Notes under the pieces: generated by a model
Database searches by the model: none
What the model saw: only the letters and a program-made list of their open reading frames with translations
Told to the model about the DNA's origin: nothing
From: Ga0077530 sp046293075
Lineage (GTDB): Bacteria > Pseudomonadota > Alphaproteobacteria > Rhizobiales > Hyphomicrobiaceae
NCBI GenBank assembly: GCA_046293075.1
Contig: JBKBPL010000004.1
Span: 80,626-144,625 of the forward strand
DNA length: 64,000 nucleotides
Direction: 5' to 3'
Program-made: the position numbers and the translations under genes
Shown here: piece by piece, positions 37,341-46,737 of the stretch
Position numbering within the stretch: position 1 is the first letter of the stretch
Layout of the letters: each line of letters begins with the position of its first letter

Positions 37341-38492
37341 TCATCTCCCCACCATCAGCGACCGCGCGACGATCTCCTTCATGATCTCGGTCGTGCCGGC
37401 AAAGATGCGATGAACGCGCGCGTCGGCGTAGGCCCGCGCAATCGGATACTCCCACATGAAGCCGGCGCCCCCATGGAGCTGGAGGCAGACGTCGAGCACA
37501 CGCCCCTCAAGCTCCGTCAGCCACCACTTCTGCATGGCTGCCGTCGGCACATCCAGCTGACCGGCGACGTGCAGCTCCAGGCACTTGTCGACGAACACGC
37601 GCGCCACCTGGACCTCGGTCGCGACCTCGGCAAGCTTGAAGCGGGAGTTCTGGAAGTCTGCGATCGGTCGCCCGAAGGCTTTGCGGTCGCGTGTATAGGC
37701 GAGCGTCCATTCGAGCGCCGCCTCCATGATCGCGACGGCAGCGACGCCGACGATCAGCCGCTCCTGCGGTAGCTCCTGCATGAGATAGGCGAACCCCTTG
37801 CCCTCGGCACCGAGGATATTCGAGGGTGGCACGCGCACGTTGTCGAAGAAAAGCTCCGATGTGTCCTGGGCCTTGTTGCCGAGCTTCTCGAGATTGCGCC
37901 CGCGCGCGAAGCCCGGCCGGTCGGCTTCGACGATGACGAGCGAGATGCCCTTGGCCCCCTCCTTGGGATCGGTCTTGCAGGCGACAATGATGATGTCGGC
38001 GAGCTGGCCGTTCGTGATGTAGGTCTTCTGGCCGTTGACGACGAGCTCGTTGCCTTGGCGGATGGCCGTCGTGCGGATGCCCTGCAGGTCGCTGCCCGTC
38101 CCGGGCTCGGTCATGGCGATGGCGGTGACGATCTCGCCGCGCGCCATGCGCGGAAGCAGCGCGCGCTTCTGCTCCTCGCTGCCGTAGTGGAGGATGTACG
38201 GCGCCACGATGTCGGAGTGGAGGCGGAAGCCCGGGCCGGAATAGAGGCCCTTCGACATTTCTTCGATCAGGATTGCGCTCATGAGGAAGTTGGCGCCGGC
38301 CCCACCGTATTCCTCGGGAATGCCGGTCAGGAGCAGTCCCGCTTCTCCCGCCTTGCGCCACAGCTCGCGCGGGACAATGCCGTCCTTTTCCCACGTGTCA
38401 TGAAAAGGCGCGATCTCGCGCGCGATGAAATCCTTGACGGTGGCGCGAAACATCTCGTGCTCCTCGCCGAACACCGTGCGCGGAATAGCCAT
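37341..38492 (-). CDS. Acyl-CoA dehydrogenase, LCAD-like
   Basis: FAD enzyme introducing an alpha-beta double bond in acyl-CoA; 383 residues from the ATG at 38492, preceded by GGTGGAG. FAD/substrate motifs: AMTEPGTGSDLQ, NGQKTYITNG, YTRDRKAFGRPI and QLHGGAGFMWEYPIAR. The MCAD catalytic-Glu position reads IFAGTTE (Ala), but MQELPQERLIV supplies the Glu at the site used by long-chain and isovaleryl-CoA dehydrogenases, so the enzyme should be active. Substrate length is not determined. Monocistronic, divergent from a TPR gene. Confidence 0.93.
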   Translation of the reverse strand: MAIPRTVFGEEHEMFRATVKDFIAREIAPFHDTWEKDGIVPRELWRKAGEAGLLLTGIPEEYGGAGANFLMSAILIEEMSKGLYSGPGFRLHSDIVAPYILHYGSEEQKRALLPRMARGEIVTAIAMTEPGTGSDLQGIRTTAIRQGNELVVNGQKTYITNGQLADIIIVACKTDPKEGAKGISLVIVEADRPGFARGRNLEKLGNKAQDTSELFFDNVRVPPSNILGAEGKGFAYLMQELPQERLIVGVAAVAIMEAALEWTLAYTRDRKAFGRPIADFQNSRFKLAEVATEVQVARVFVDKCLELHVAGQLDVPTAAMQKWWLTELEGRVLDVCLQLHGGAGFMWEYPIARAYADARVHRIFAGTTEIMKEIVARSLMVGR

Positions 38493-38608
38493 CCCGGTCG
38501 TCTCCACCCTGTTTTCGTGTTTGCCGTTCAAATCTAGCGAAGTTCGTCCGCGTGCGTTAGCGTCTTGATGGCGCACGATCGGTTCCAGAAGTCGACCGGA
38601 GACTGGCC

Positions 38609-39235
38609 ATGGCAAAGCGCGGACGGAGGCTCCATGCGGCAGTGGCGGCCGCGGTGGTCGTCGCGGGCTTAATGATCGGCACCGGCGGGGCATTCTGGCC
38701 GCCGGCAGCCGCACAGGCCCCATCTGCACCTTCCGGCACAGAGGCGGATGAACGCGCGCGGGCGCTCGACGCCCTTTTCGAGGGTCTCAAGGTGGCGCGT
38801 GGCGATGACGAGGCGGACGAACTGGTCGCGCGCATCTGGGAGGTGTGGACGCGCTCGGGGCGCGCCGACGTCGATCGCCTCATGCAGGAGGGCATCGGGT
38901 ATCTGGCCATCCGCCAGTTCGGCGCTGCTCATGACCGCTTCAGCGAGGCCATCGAGGCGGCGCCCGATTTCGCCGAGGCCTGGAACAAGCGCGCGACCGT
39001 GCTCTATCTCATGCGCGAGCACGAGCAGTCGCTCTCCGATATCGAAAAGGTCCTGACGCTGGAGCCGCGGCACTTCGGGGCGCTCGCCGGCCGCGGCATG
39101 ATCCACGCGCATGCCGGGCGCTGGCAGGAGGCGCTCGATGCCTACCGCCAGGCGCTGGCCGTCAACCCGTTCCTCAAGGAGCGCACGATCATCATCCCGA
39201 TGCTCGAGCGCCGTGCCGGCGAGAAGCCGCTCTGA
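38609..39235 (+). CDS. Periplasmic TPR protein
   Basis: 208 residues. An N-terminal signal peptide (~1-36, ending AAAQA) precedes an acidic helical region and three to four TPR units (GIGYLAIRQFGAAHDRFSEAIEAAPDF, AEAWNKRATVLYLMREHEQSLSDIEKVLTLEP, then ALAGRGMIHAHAGRWQEALDAYRQALAVNP; each read over its own segment). Likely a periplasmic scaffold. Not closely related to the paired TPR proteins at 27460-30434. It precedes the FAH-family gene by 72 bp. Confidence 0.83.
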   Translation: MAKRGRRLHAAVAAAVVVAGLMIGTGGAFWPPAAAQAPSAPSGTEADERARALDALFEGLKVARGDDEADELVARIWEVWTRSGRADVDRLMQEGIGYLAIRQFGAAHDRFSEAIEAAPDFAEAWNKRATVLYLMREHEQSLSDIEKVLTLEPRHFGALAGRGMIHAHAGRWQEALDAYRQALAVNPFLKERTIIIPMLERRAGEKPL

Positions 39236-39307
39236 TCGCGCCTTGCGCGCCCCTTGGGCATGGGGCATGGATAGGCGGCAGTACTTTCCAGACAGGGCGG
39301 AAACGAG

Positions 39308-40171
39308 ATGAAGCTGGTCAGCTACGAGCAGGGCGGTAGAACAGGCTGGGGCGTGGTCGTGGAGCCCGATGCGGCTGACGGCGGCATCATCCCGGCGGAT
39401 GCCGCGCTCCTCCAGAAATATCCGACCATCCGGGCCGTGCTCGCGGCAGGCGCGCTCCCCGAGGTGGCATCGTGGGGGACCGGCAGGAAGCCGTCGCTTA
39501 GGCTCGACGCGATCCGCTATCTCCCGCCGCTGCATGATGCCGGCAAGATCATCTGCATCGGTGTGAACTATCCGAAGCGGCATCCGGTCGACGGCGATGT
39601 GCCGCCGCCGAAGGACATCTCGCTCTTCATCAAGACGCAAGATGCGCTCACCGGCCACAACGAACCGCTCGAGTATCCCAAGGGCGAGGCGGCCAAGACC
39701 TTCGACTACGAAGGCGAGCTGGTGCTCGTGATCGGCAAGGCGGGGCGCCACATTCCCAAGGACAAGGCCTTCGATCACATCGCCGGCTACACCATCATGA
39801 ACGATGGATCGGTGCGCGGCTGGCAGAAGCACTCGGTCGGCGCCGGCAAGAACTTCCACGCCTCCGGCGGCTGTGGGCCGTGGTTCACGACGGCCGACGA
39901 GATTGCCGATGTCGGCGCCATGCAGCTGTCGACAAAGCTCAATGGCGAGCAGGTTCAGTCGGCGACCGTCTCCAAGATGGTGTTCGATATTCCGACAATT
40001 ATCGCCTACGTCTCGGCATTCGCGTCGCTGCGCCCTGGTGACATGATTTCGACGGGCTCGCCGGACGGTGCGGGCGGCAGCCGTGTGCCGCAACGCTTCC
40101 TCGTCCCTGGCGACGTGCTGGAAATCTCCTGGAGCGGGCTCGGCACCCTGCGCAACAAGGTGGTGGCGTAG
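39308..40171 (+). CDS. Fumarylacetoacetate hydrolase family protein
   Basis: 287 residues. The FAH catalytic core carries the metal ligands as two Glu in FDYEGELVLVIGK and Asp in MNDGSVRGWQ, with NYPKRHPV upstream and a C-terminal STGSPDGAGG / PGDVLEISW region. Members hydrolyse or isomerise acylpyruvates and related 2-hydroxy-dienedioates, often in aromatic or sugar-acid catabolism; annotation as ureidoglycolate lyase is common but unsupported here. The start ATG follows AAACGAG. Confidence 0.9.
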   Translation: MKLVSYEQGGRTGWGVVVEPDAADGGIIPADAALLQKYPTIRAVLAAGALPEVASWGTGRKPSLRLDAIRYLPPLHDAGKIICIGVNYPKRHPVDGDVPPPKDISLFIKTQDALTGHNEPLEYPKGEAAKTFDYEGELVLVIGKAGRHIPKDKAFDHIAGYTIMNDGSVRGWQKHSVGAGKNFHASGGCGPWFTTADEIADVGAMQLSTKLNGEQVQSATVSKMVFDIPTIIAYVSAFASLRPGDMISTGSPDGAGGSRVPQRFLVPGDVLEISWSGLGTLRNKVVA

Positions 40172-40583
40172 TCCTCGACCTCCGGTCTCAGGGCAGGCGG
40201 GACGATCGGTGTCGCGTGCATCGTCGGCGCATGAAACGACGCCACGAGGGCCAGTCGGCGCCTCGCGTATGGTGGCGTAGCCGGAACGCCGCGGGCAGAG
40301 ATCACGCGCCGCGTGGCTTGAGGTGCCGAGCCGGGCCGGGCGGCTGGGGCGTGAAACGATCGAATGCCTGTCCGGCCGGGGATGCCGGCGGCGGCCATGC
40401 ATCGGGTGGGGTGAGCCTTGAGTGCCCTGTTCTGAAGCAAGCCGCGCCAGGCGCGCGTTGCTGCGATGACCACTACAAGGGCATCGAACGGGACTGCACT
40501 GCACTTTGGCGTGGCTGCGACCACAAAAGAAATGTAAGAATTGCCACGTGTTCATTGGCTGAATTAACTTGAGAACAAATCGA
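40172..40583. other. 412-bp gap before the low-GC glycosyltransferase
   Basis: No gene recognised. Base composition changes within the gap: GC-rich up to about 40480, then clearly AT-richer towards 40583 (AAAAGAAATGTAAGAATTGCC), marking the left edge of the compositionally different stretch that continues through the next gene. I see no clear repeat or attachment site at the boundary. Confidence 0.5.
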
Positions 40584-42260
40584 ATGGTGACCAAGACGCC
40601 GATCATTCCATCACCATCATCTGTAGGAGCCCGAGTGTTGAGCGGCGCAGGATATCTTTGGCTGCTCGGCGTGATTGCTCTCTTTTCCCTGGCGCTTAGA
40701 GGTGCGGTCGCTGTCGAGTTCAGCGGCATGATAGATGGAGAGGGGGCCGAGTATGCGCGGATAGCGCAAAATTTGCTTTCAGGGGTTGGCTACGTCGGAA
40801 TTGCGACTGAAGGGAAACAGCTATTTTTTCCACCCATGTTTCCCTGGACGATCGCTGCCATCGCTTTCGTCGTTGGCGATGCCGAAATTGCTGCCCGGGT
40901 GATATCAGTAATATCTGGCTCGCTGATTACTGTTCCAGTATACTTCGTTGCGCGCCGCTTATATGGCAATCCTACCGGTCTTGGGGCCGCAGCGCTTGTT
41001 GGCTTCCACCCTCATCTCGTCCAATTTTCCACGACGGCGTTCTGCGAGCCTTTCTTCATGACGCTCGCGCTGACGGGTATTTGCATGGCGATGCGATGTT
41101 GGGACGAAATAACGCTGCTCCGCATTTCTCTTTTGGGCCTTTTGTATGGCGCTGCCTATTTGGTTAGGCCGGAGGCTTTGGCTTACTTTGCGATAGTTGT
41201 GGCGCTTATCGTATGGCGCCATTGGTCTCGACCGCAGTTGCGCCGGCATTCCCTAGGCATTCAGGCGCTGATCTTGATCTCAGGATTCCTGGTCTTGGCT
41301 GGCCCTTATACGGCCTGGCTGTCGGTTCAAGCAGGGAAGTTTATACTACAGGGCAAGAGCAGCGTGAATTTGCCGACCGAAAGGCGGATGCAGGAGGGGA
41401 TGTCAGAGTACGAAGCTGCTTTCGGAGTGGCCCCCGATTTGACCACTCAAGGACCGTGGATGATTCCAAATATCACTGCCATAAGGCAGTTCAGTATCAG
41501 CGCAGGCGAGATGCCGATGCTGATCGCAACGAGGGCCAAGCGCTTAATCCGCGATGCGATGGTTACATTATCGAGCAATTTCACTATGGGCGGGCCAGCT
41601 TTGTTTGCGCTGGCTGTGCTCGGCTGCTTCGCCAGGCCGTGGACATCGCGACAGATCCTCGACCAATTGCATCTCTTGCTCGTTTTAGTCATAGCGCTCT
41701 TTGGGTTAGTGTTTACGTATGCGCTTCAGTTCCGTTTCTACGTCATATTTATACCATTGTTCTGCATTTGGGCGGCACATGGTATCAGGATTCTTTGCCG
41801 GTGGGCACAGGGCACGCTCGCGGAGGTGGCTTCGCCGAGGACAATCCGGGTTCCCGTTGCCGGCGCGGTGAGTGCGATTGCTGCAATAGCAATTTGGGTC
41901 CCTGCCGGGTCCTCAGCAGTTACGGCTATGCAGGCTGATAGAGCCCAGCGGGCTTGGAAGGAGGAGTTCGTTCGCATGTCGGCGGATAGCCAGCAGAAAT
42001 TGCGTCTTTCTGCGACTTGGACGCCTCCGGCGTTTCACGCGCGTGCCGAGTTCACGTGGCTTCCCTATAGCGATGCCGTGACTGCGCGACGCTATCTCGA
42101 TCGGGCGGGAGTGACCCATGTAGTGCTTTGGAAGGGCGAAACTACAACGCCTTATTCGAAGAGTTGGTCAGAAACTGGCTTGCCAAATTCGCGCCTAGTC
42201 GCTGACTTGCCGTCCCTGCCATCCGGGCCCGCGATTAGGATTTATGAGTTGTCACGATAG
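40584..42260 (+). CDS. GT-C-like membrane glycosyltransferase (ArnT/PMT-like), horizontally acquired
   Basis: 558 residues with ten or more membrane helices, and a first periplasmic loop EFSGMIDGEGAEYARIAQNLLSG containing the acidic residues typical of lipid-linked-sugar transferases, followed by FFPPMFPWTIA and LVRPEALAY. A C-terminal soluble part (~470-558) contains YLDRAGVTHVVLWKGE. Family assignment rests on topology and these motifs. Codon use is strikingly AT-richer at third positions than in all neighbours, a sign of transfer. The ATG at 40584 has no clear ribosome site; a TTG at 40569 is in frame. It likely modifies a surface glycan. Confidence 0.75.
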   Translation: MVTKTPIIPSPSSVGARVLSGAGYLWLLGVIALFSLALRGAVAVEFSGMIDGEGAEYARIAQNLLSGVGYVGIATEGKQLFFPPMFPWTIAAIAFVVGDAEIAARVISVISGSLITVPVYFVARRLYGNPTGLGAAALVGFHPHLVQFSTTAFCEPFFMTLALTGICMAMRCWDEITLLRISLLGLLYGAAYLVRPEALAYFAIVVALIVWRHWSRPQLRRHSLGIQALILISGFLVLAGPYTAWLSVQAGKFILQGKSSVNLPTERRMQEGMSEYEAAFGVAPDLTTQGPWMIPNITAIRQFSISAGEMPMLIATRAKRLIRDAMVTLSSNFTMGGPALFALAVLGCFARPWTSRQILDQLHLLLVLVIALFGLVFTYALQFRFYVIFIPLFCIWAAHGIRILCRWAQGTLAEVASPRTIRVPVAGAVSAIAAIAIWVPAGSSAVTAMQADRAQRAWKEEFVRMSADSQQKLRLSATWTPPAFHARAEFTWLPYSDAVTARRYLDRAGVTHVVLWKGETTTPYSKSWSETGLPNSRLVADLPSLPSGPAIRIYELSR

Positions 42261-42870
42261 GTCAGGGCTGATTCGCCTGGGTTGGCTCGCATCATCTGAA
42301 GGCTTCGAATTGCAGATCTCGGAGGCATCCGCGCCAGCGATACGCGCGTTGGCCAATCTGCTGGCGGAGTGGGTCGCTCCTCATTGCATGGGCGCCGGAA
42401 AACTCGAGACACCCACGGCGCGGAATGCCGCAGCGTTCGCGGCATGTGCACCAAGGCGGTCACGACTACCACGTGATCGAACGGCGGGCCCGATGATCAT
42501 AGGGGCTTCCATCGCATCCTCGTAGGCAGTGGGGTTCTGGGTGCCGGTCGCTTTAGCCTCCGCCGGCTTACCGCGATTGAGATAGCGCCGGGCTGCGGGT
42601 CAGACACGTACTGGCGTTCGAGCGTGCCGGTGAGCCAGCTGGCAACGACGGGCATCGCGCTGACCCAGAAGGTTAGGAGCGCGGCGAAGACGAGATGCAG
42701 GCTAAGCGCACTGGCCAGCGCATAAGCCCGAGAATGGCGGCGACTAGTGCCAGAATGACGCGCACCTCTGAAAGCAGCGCCATTGGCGCGATCTTGGACA
42801 GCAGCAGTTGGAGCTCTGCGAGCATGTGCGACCTGCTCGTTCCCACGAAGCGCTCGCGGTATAAGGGCAC
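42242..42870 (-). pseudogene. Broken YdcF/DUF218-like gene
   Basis: Two fragments of a YdcF (SanA/ElyC-like) protein on the minus strand. The N-terminal part, from ~42870 to 42545, has a membrane helix (ILALVAAILGL), then after a frame change AALLTFWVSAMPVVASWL and TLERQYVSDP, matching the region before the first conserved motif. The C-terminal part (42475-42242) has VVVVTALVHMPRTLR, matching the family's late VTS-x-HMPRA motif. The middle, with the GxGxx core, is missing and the frames do not join. Neighbouring gene composition and this decay suggest a region of turnover. Assignment is by motif memory, so moderate. Confidence 0.5.
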
Positions 42871-42934
42871 TCAGGCAATACCCGAGCGCCGTGACGACCG
42901 CACGGCCAGAGAAAACGATGATGGATGTACGCGG

Positions 42935-43312
42935 TCAGCCGCGGTGCAGCGCGCAGATCTTGTTGCCGAAGGGATCGCGCAGGTAGGCCAGATAGAGCTT
43001 GGCCGGGCCCAATTCGCGCCAGCCCGGCGGATCCTCGATGCTCTTGCCGCCGTTCGCGACGCCGGCATCATGAAAGGCTCTGACCTTCTCGGGGCTGTCG
43101 CAGGCAAAGCCAATGGTGCCGCCGTTGGCGTGGCACGCAGGCTGGCCATCAATCGGCCTGGTGATGCCGAACACGCCGGTCTTGGTGCGATAGAAGACGC
43201 GTCCCTTCGGGTCGGCCGTGCCCTCCGGGATTCCGATCGCGCCGAGAACGGCATCATAGAACTTCTTGGATGCGGCAACATCGTTGGATCCGACCATGAC
43301 GTGCGAGAACAT
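42935..43312 (-). CDS. VOC family protein
   Basis: 125 residues: FSHVMVGSNDVAASKKFYDAVLGAIG, GRVFYRTKTGVFGITRP, a GGTIGFACDSPEKVRAFHDAG segment, and the C-terminal YLAYLRDPFGNKICALHRG. Start ATG at 43312 with AAAGGAGC upstream, which excludes the longer upstream reading. Glyoxalase-superfamily fold; likely metal-binding His (HVMV) and others present. Substrate unknown. It is divergent from the riboswitch-nrdA unit. Confidence 0.9.
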   Translation of the reverse strand: MFSHVMVGSNDVAASKKFYDAVLGAIGIPEGTADPKGRVFYRTKTGVFGITRPIDGQPACHANGGTIGFACDSPEKVRAFHDAGVANGGKSIEDPPGWRELGPAKLYLAYLRDPFGNKICALHRG

Positions 43313-43514
43313 GGAATCTGTTGCTCCTTTGGCTCGTTCGCTCTTGGGAACCGCCCTGCCCACCTGATTGAGGGAGGGCCCCGAATACAACTTACTGCCG
43401 CCAGTGTGCCGGCGCCACTTCTGGGCGACTGGAGCTGGTCTCCCTTGCATGTCTCGCGTGCCAAGCGCGACCTCTTGCGGGTAATCGGCGAATCACTAAC
43501 TAGATATAGGCGTC

Positions 43515-43700
43515 GTGGTCCTGGAGCCCGGTCGGCTCTGGGTTAAGAGGGAAGCCGGTGAGCCTCGATCGGGCAATTCCGGCGCTGCCCCCGCAACTGT
43601 AAGCGGCGAGCGCCTGTCCAATCCGTGTCACTGAGATCGCGAGATCTCGGGAAGGCCGGACGGGCGCAGTGACCCGCAAGCCAGGAGACCTGCCGCGACA
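43515..43700 (+). promoter_or_regulatory. Cobalamin (B12) riboswitch upstream of nrdAB
   Basis: The conserved core is present: GCTGCCCCCGCAACTGTAAGCGG at 43585-43606 (split here into its two halves, GCTGCCCCCGCAACTG and TAAGCGG) and the B12 box AAGCCAGGAGACCTGCC at 43678-43694, with the intervening P-helices (GAGATC/GATCTC) and a leading GGAAGCCGGTG motif. It is on the plus strand ~125 nt ahead of nrdA. Adenosylcobalamin binding normally turns off the downstream gene, here a B12-independent ribonucleotide reductase. Confidence 0.95.
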
Positions 43701-43825
43701 GCAAAGCAACGTCCTCGGGCGGGGTGTCCCGGTGGTCGCTGGCAGGCCCTGTCTCGCGCATACGCGCGCCCGTTCCCGCTCGCGCCCGCTCGGCCCAAGC
43801 CCCCTGATCAGAAGGGGTCAAGCCG

Positions 43826-46702
43826 ATGTCTGTTCCTGTCGAAGCCAAGTCCTCCGATGCTGCAAGCGGCCGCGGTGCCCGGCCAACACCCGCAGCGGCC
43901 AAATCCGCGCCGGCCTTTCAGGTCATTCGCCGCAACGGCACGGTAACGCCATTCGATGCACGCAAGATCACCATTGCACTGACGAAGGCGTTCCTTGCCG
44001 TCGAAGGCGGCCGCGCTGCCGCCTCGCGGCGCGTGCACGAGGTCGTCGAGGCACTGACGCAGCAGATCGTGGCCGCCCTCGCGCGCCGCGGCGATGCTGG
44101 CCGCACATTCCACATCGAGGAGATCCAGGACCAGGTTGAGCTGGCCCTCATGCGCGGCGAGCACCACAAGGTCGCGCGCGCCTACGTCCTCTACCGGGAG
44201 GCGCGCGCCAAGCAGCGGGCAGCCGAAAAGGCACCCGCCCCCGCACCGGCGGTTCGCCTCAGCGTGACCAATGCCGATGGGTCGAAATCCAAGCTCGATG
44301 AGCAGCGGCTGATCAGTGTCATCGAGGAAGCCTGTGCCGGCTTGGCGGATGTATCGCCTGAACCGGTCCTGGCCGAGACACGCCGCAATCTCTATGACGG
44401 CATCACAGCCGACGAGCTGGCGCTGGCGCCGATCATGGCGGCGCGGACGCTCATCGAGCAGGAGCCGAACTATGCCTACGTCAGTGCGCGGTTGCTGCTC
44501 GACAAGCTGCGCCGCGAAGCGCTCGGTTACGTGCATGGCCGTGCCGAGCAGGCGACGCAGGCTGAGATGGCAACCGGCTACGCTGAATACTTCCCAGCTT
44601 ATGTTGCGGCGGGCATCAAGGCTGAACTGCTCGATCCGGAGCTTGGCCGATTTGACCTTGAGCGCCTCGCCGCCGCGCTCAAGCCCGAGCGCGACCTGAA
44701 ATTCCAGTTCCTCGGCCTGCAGACCCTTTACGATCGCTATTTTCTCCACGTGCGTGGCGTGCGCTTCGAGCTGCCGCAAGCCTTCTTCATGCGCGTGGCC
44801 ATGGGGCTCGCCATCCGCGAGATCGATCGCGAGGCCCGCGCGATCGAGTTCTATGATCTGATGTCGTCATTCGACTTCATGTGTTCGACGCCGACGCTGT
44901 TCAACGCCGGGACGACGCATCCGCAGTTGTCGTCGTGCTTCCTCACGACCGTGCCCGACGACCTTGACGGCATCTTCAAGTCGATCAAGGACAATGCGCT
45001 TCTGGCCAAGTACTCGGGCGGTCTCGGCAATGACTGGAGCCGCGTGCGCGGTCTCGGGGCGCATATCAAGGGGACGAACGGCCAGAGTCAGGGCGTCGTG
45101 CCGTTCCTCAAGGTCGCGAATGATACGGCGATTGCCGTCAACCAGGGCGGCAAGCGCAAGGGTGCGGTGTGCGCGTACCTGGAAACCTGGCACATCGATA
45201 TCGAGGAGTTCCTGGATCTGCGCAAGAACACCGGCGACGACCGGCGGCGCACGCACGACATGAACACGGCCAACTGGGTCCCCGATCTCTTCATGCAGCG
45301 CGTTGCGGAGGATGGGTACTGGACGCTCTTTTCGCCCGACGAAACGCCCGATCTGCACGACCTTTATGGACCAGCCTTTGCCGAGCGCTATGCCTACTAC
45401 GAGCAGAAAGCCGAGCGCATGGAGCTGCGCGTCGCCAAGCGCGTGCGTGCCGTCGACTTGTGGCGGCGGATGCTGACCATGCTGTTCGAGACCGGACACC
45501 CCTGGATCACGTTCAAGGATCCCTGCAACATCCGCTCACCCCAGCAGCACTGCGGCGTGATCCATTCGTCGAATCTCTGCACGGAGATCACGCTCAATAC
45601 TTCGGACAGCGAGGTCGCCGTCTGCAATCTCGGCTCGGTCAACCTCGCGGCGCACGTCACCGATAAGGGGCTCGATCGGGATCGGCTCGCGCGCACGGTG
45701 AGGACGGCCATGCGGATGCTCGACAATGTGATCGACATCAATTTCTACACGATCCCCGAGGCGCGCCGGTCGAACCTGCGTCACCGCCCCGTTGGACTTG
45801 GGCTGATGGGCTATCAAGATGCCTTGCACATGCTGCGGCTGCCGGTCAGCTCGCAGGAAGCCGTTGCGTTCGCCGACACGAGCATGGAGCTGATCAGCTA
45901 TTACGCGATTTCTGCTTCGGTCGACCTCGCCGAGGAGCGCGGGCGCTATGCCTCGTTCGACGGCTCGCTGTGGAGCCAGGGCATTCTGCCGATCGACTCG
46001 ATCCTCCTGCTGGAGGCGGCGCGCGGCGAGCATCTGCGCCTGGACAGGTCCATGACGCTCGACTGGGACAGTCTGCGCACACGAGTGCGGACCGTTGGCA
46101 TGCGCAATTCCAACGTCATGGCGATCGCGCCGACGGCGACCATCTCCAACATCGTCGGCGTCGCGCAATCAATCGAGCCAGTGTTCCGCAATCTCTACGT
46201 CAAGGCCAATATGTCGGGTGATTTCACGGTCGTGAACCCGTTCCTCGTCCGGGATCTGAAGGCGCGCGGCCTGTGGGACGAGGTCATGATCTCGGATCTC
46301 AAGTATTTCGATGGCGCGCTCGGCGCGATCGACCGTGTGCCTGACGATCTGAAGGCGCTGTATGCAACGGCTTTCGAGATTGACGCACATTGGCTCGTGG
46401 AAGCCGCAGCGCGCCGCCAGAAGTGGATCGATCAGGCGCAGGCCCTGAACCTCTATCTCGCCGCGCCGAATGGCCGCAAGCTCGATGCGCTCTATCGGTT
46501 GGCCTGGGAGCGCGGCCTCAAGACGACCTACTACCTGCGCACGCAGTCGGCGACGCACGTTGAGAAATCGACGCTCAAAGGCACGGACGGCAAGCTCAAT
46601 GCCGTCCCGGCAACGGGCCTGGTGTCAGCCCCAGGAGGGCACGCCCGGGCCGCGGCCATGGCCTGCTCGATCGATGATCCGAGCTGCGAAGCCTGTCAGT
46701 GA
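43826..46702 (+). CDS. nrdA: Class I ribonucleotide reductase large subunit, two ATP-cones
   Basis: Catalytic subunit reducing ribonucleoside diphosphates to dNDPs; 958 residues. Two N-terminal ATP-cone domains (~31-122 and ~145-235) provide allosteric activity control. Catalytic residues: C371 (HPQLSSCFL), N583/C585/E587 (SNLCTEITL), C600 (VAVCNLGSVNL), the radical-transfer tyrosine pair in LKTTYYLRT, and the redox C-terminal CEACQ. The TYYLRT...ATHVEKSTL end and dual cones resemble the Chlamydia/Pseudomonas type. It follows a B12 riboswitch and leads the nrdB gene by 35 bp. Confidence 0.96.
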   Translation: MSVPVEAKSSDAASGRGARPTPAAAKSAPAFQVIRRNGTVTPFDARKITIALTKAFLAVEGGRAAASRRVHEVVEALTQQIVAALARRGDAGRTFHIEEIQDQVELALMRGEHHKVARAYVLYREARAKQRAAEKAPAPAPAVRLSVTNADGSKSKLDEQRLISVIEEACAGLADVSPEPVLAETRRNLYDGITADELALAPIMAARTLIEQEPNYAYVSARLLLDKLRREALGYVHGRAEQATQAEMATGYAEYFPAYVAAGIKAELLDPELGRFDLERLAAALKPERDLKFQFLGLQTLYDRYFLHVRGVRFELPQAFFMRVAMGLAIREIDREARAIEFYDLMSSFDFMCSTPTLFNAGTTHPQLSSCFLTTVPDDLDGIFKSIKDNALLAKYSGGLGNDWSRVRGLGAHIKGTNGQSQGVVPFLKVANDTAIAVNQGGKRKGAVCAYLETWHIDIEEFLDLRKNTGDDRRRTHDMNTANWVPDLFMQRVAEDGYWTLFSPDETPDLHDLYGPAFAERYAYYEQKAERMELRVAKRVRAVDLWRRMLTMLFETGHPWITFKDPCNIRSPQQHCGVIHSSNLCTEITLNTSDSEVAVCNLGSVNLAAHVTDKGLDRDRLARTVRTAMRMLDNVIDINFYTIPEARRSNLRHRPVGLGLMGYQDALHMLRLPVSSQEAVAFADTSMELISYYAISASVDLAEERGRYASFDGSLWSQGILPIDSILLLEAARGEHLRLDRSMTLDWDSLRTRVRTVGMRNSNVMAIAPTATISNIVGVAQSIEPVFRNLYVKANMSGDFTVVNPFLVRDLKARGLWDEVMISDLKYFDGALGAIDRVPDDLKALYATAFEIDAHWLVEAAARRQKWIDQAQALNLYLAAPNGRKLDALYRLAWERGLKTTYYLRTQSATHVEKSTLKGTDGKLNAVPATGLVSAPGGHARAAAMACSIDDPSCEACQ

Positions 46703-46737
46703 GTCAATAACAAGCATTCAAACCGGAGATGACTGAA

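Noticed and set aside
42244..42525. Plus-strand 93-residue frame downstream of the glycosyltransferase
   Set aside because: No ribosome site or domain; it lies opposite the YdcF-like fragments, which explain the sequence better.
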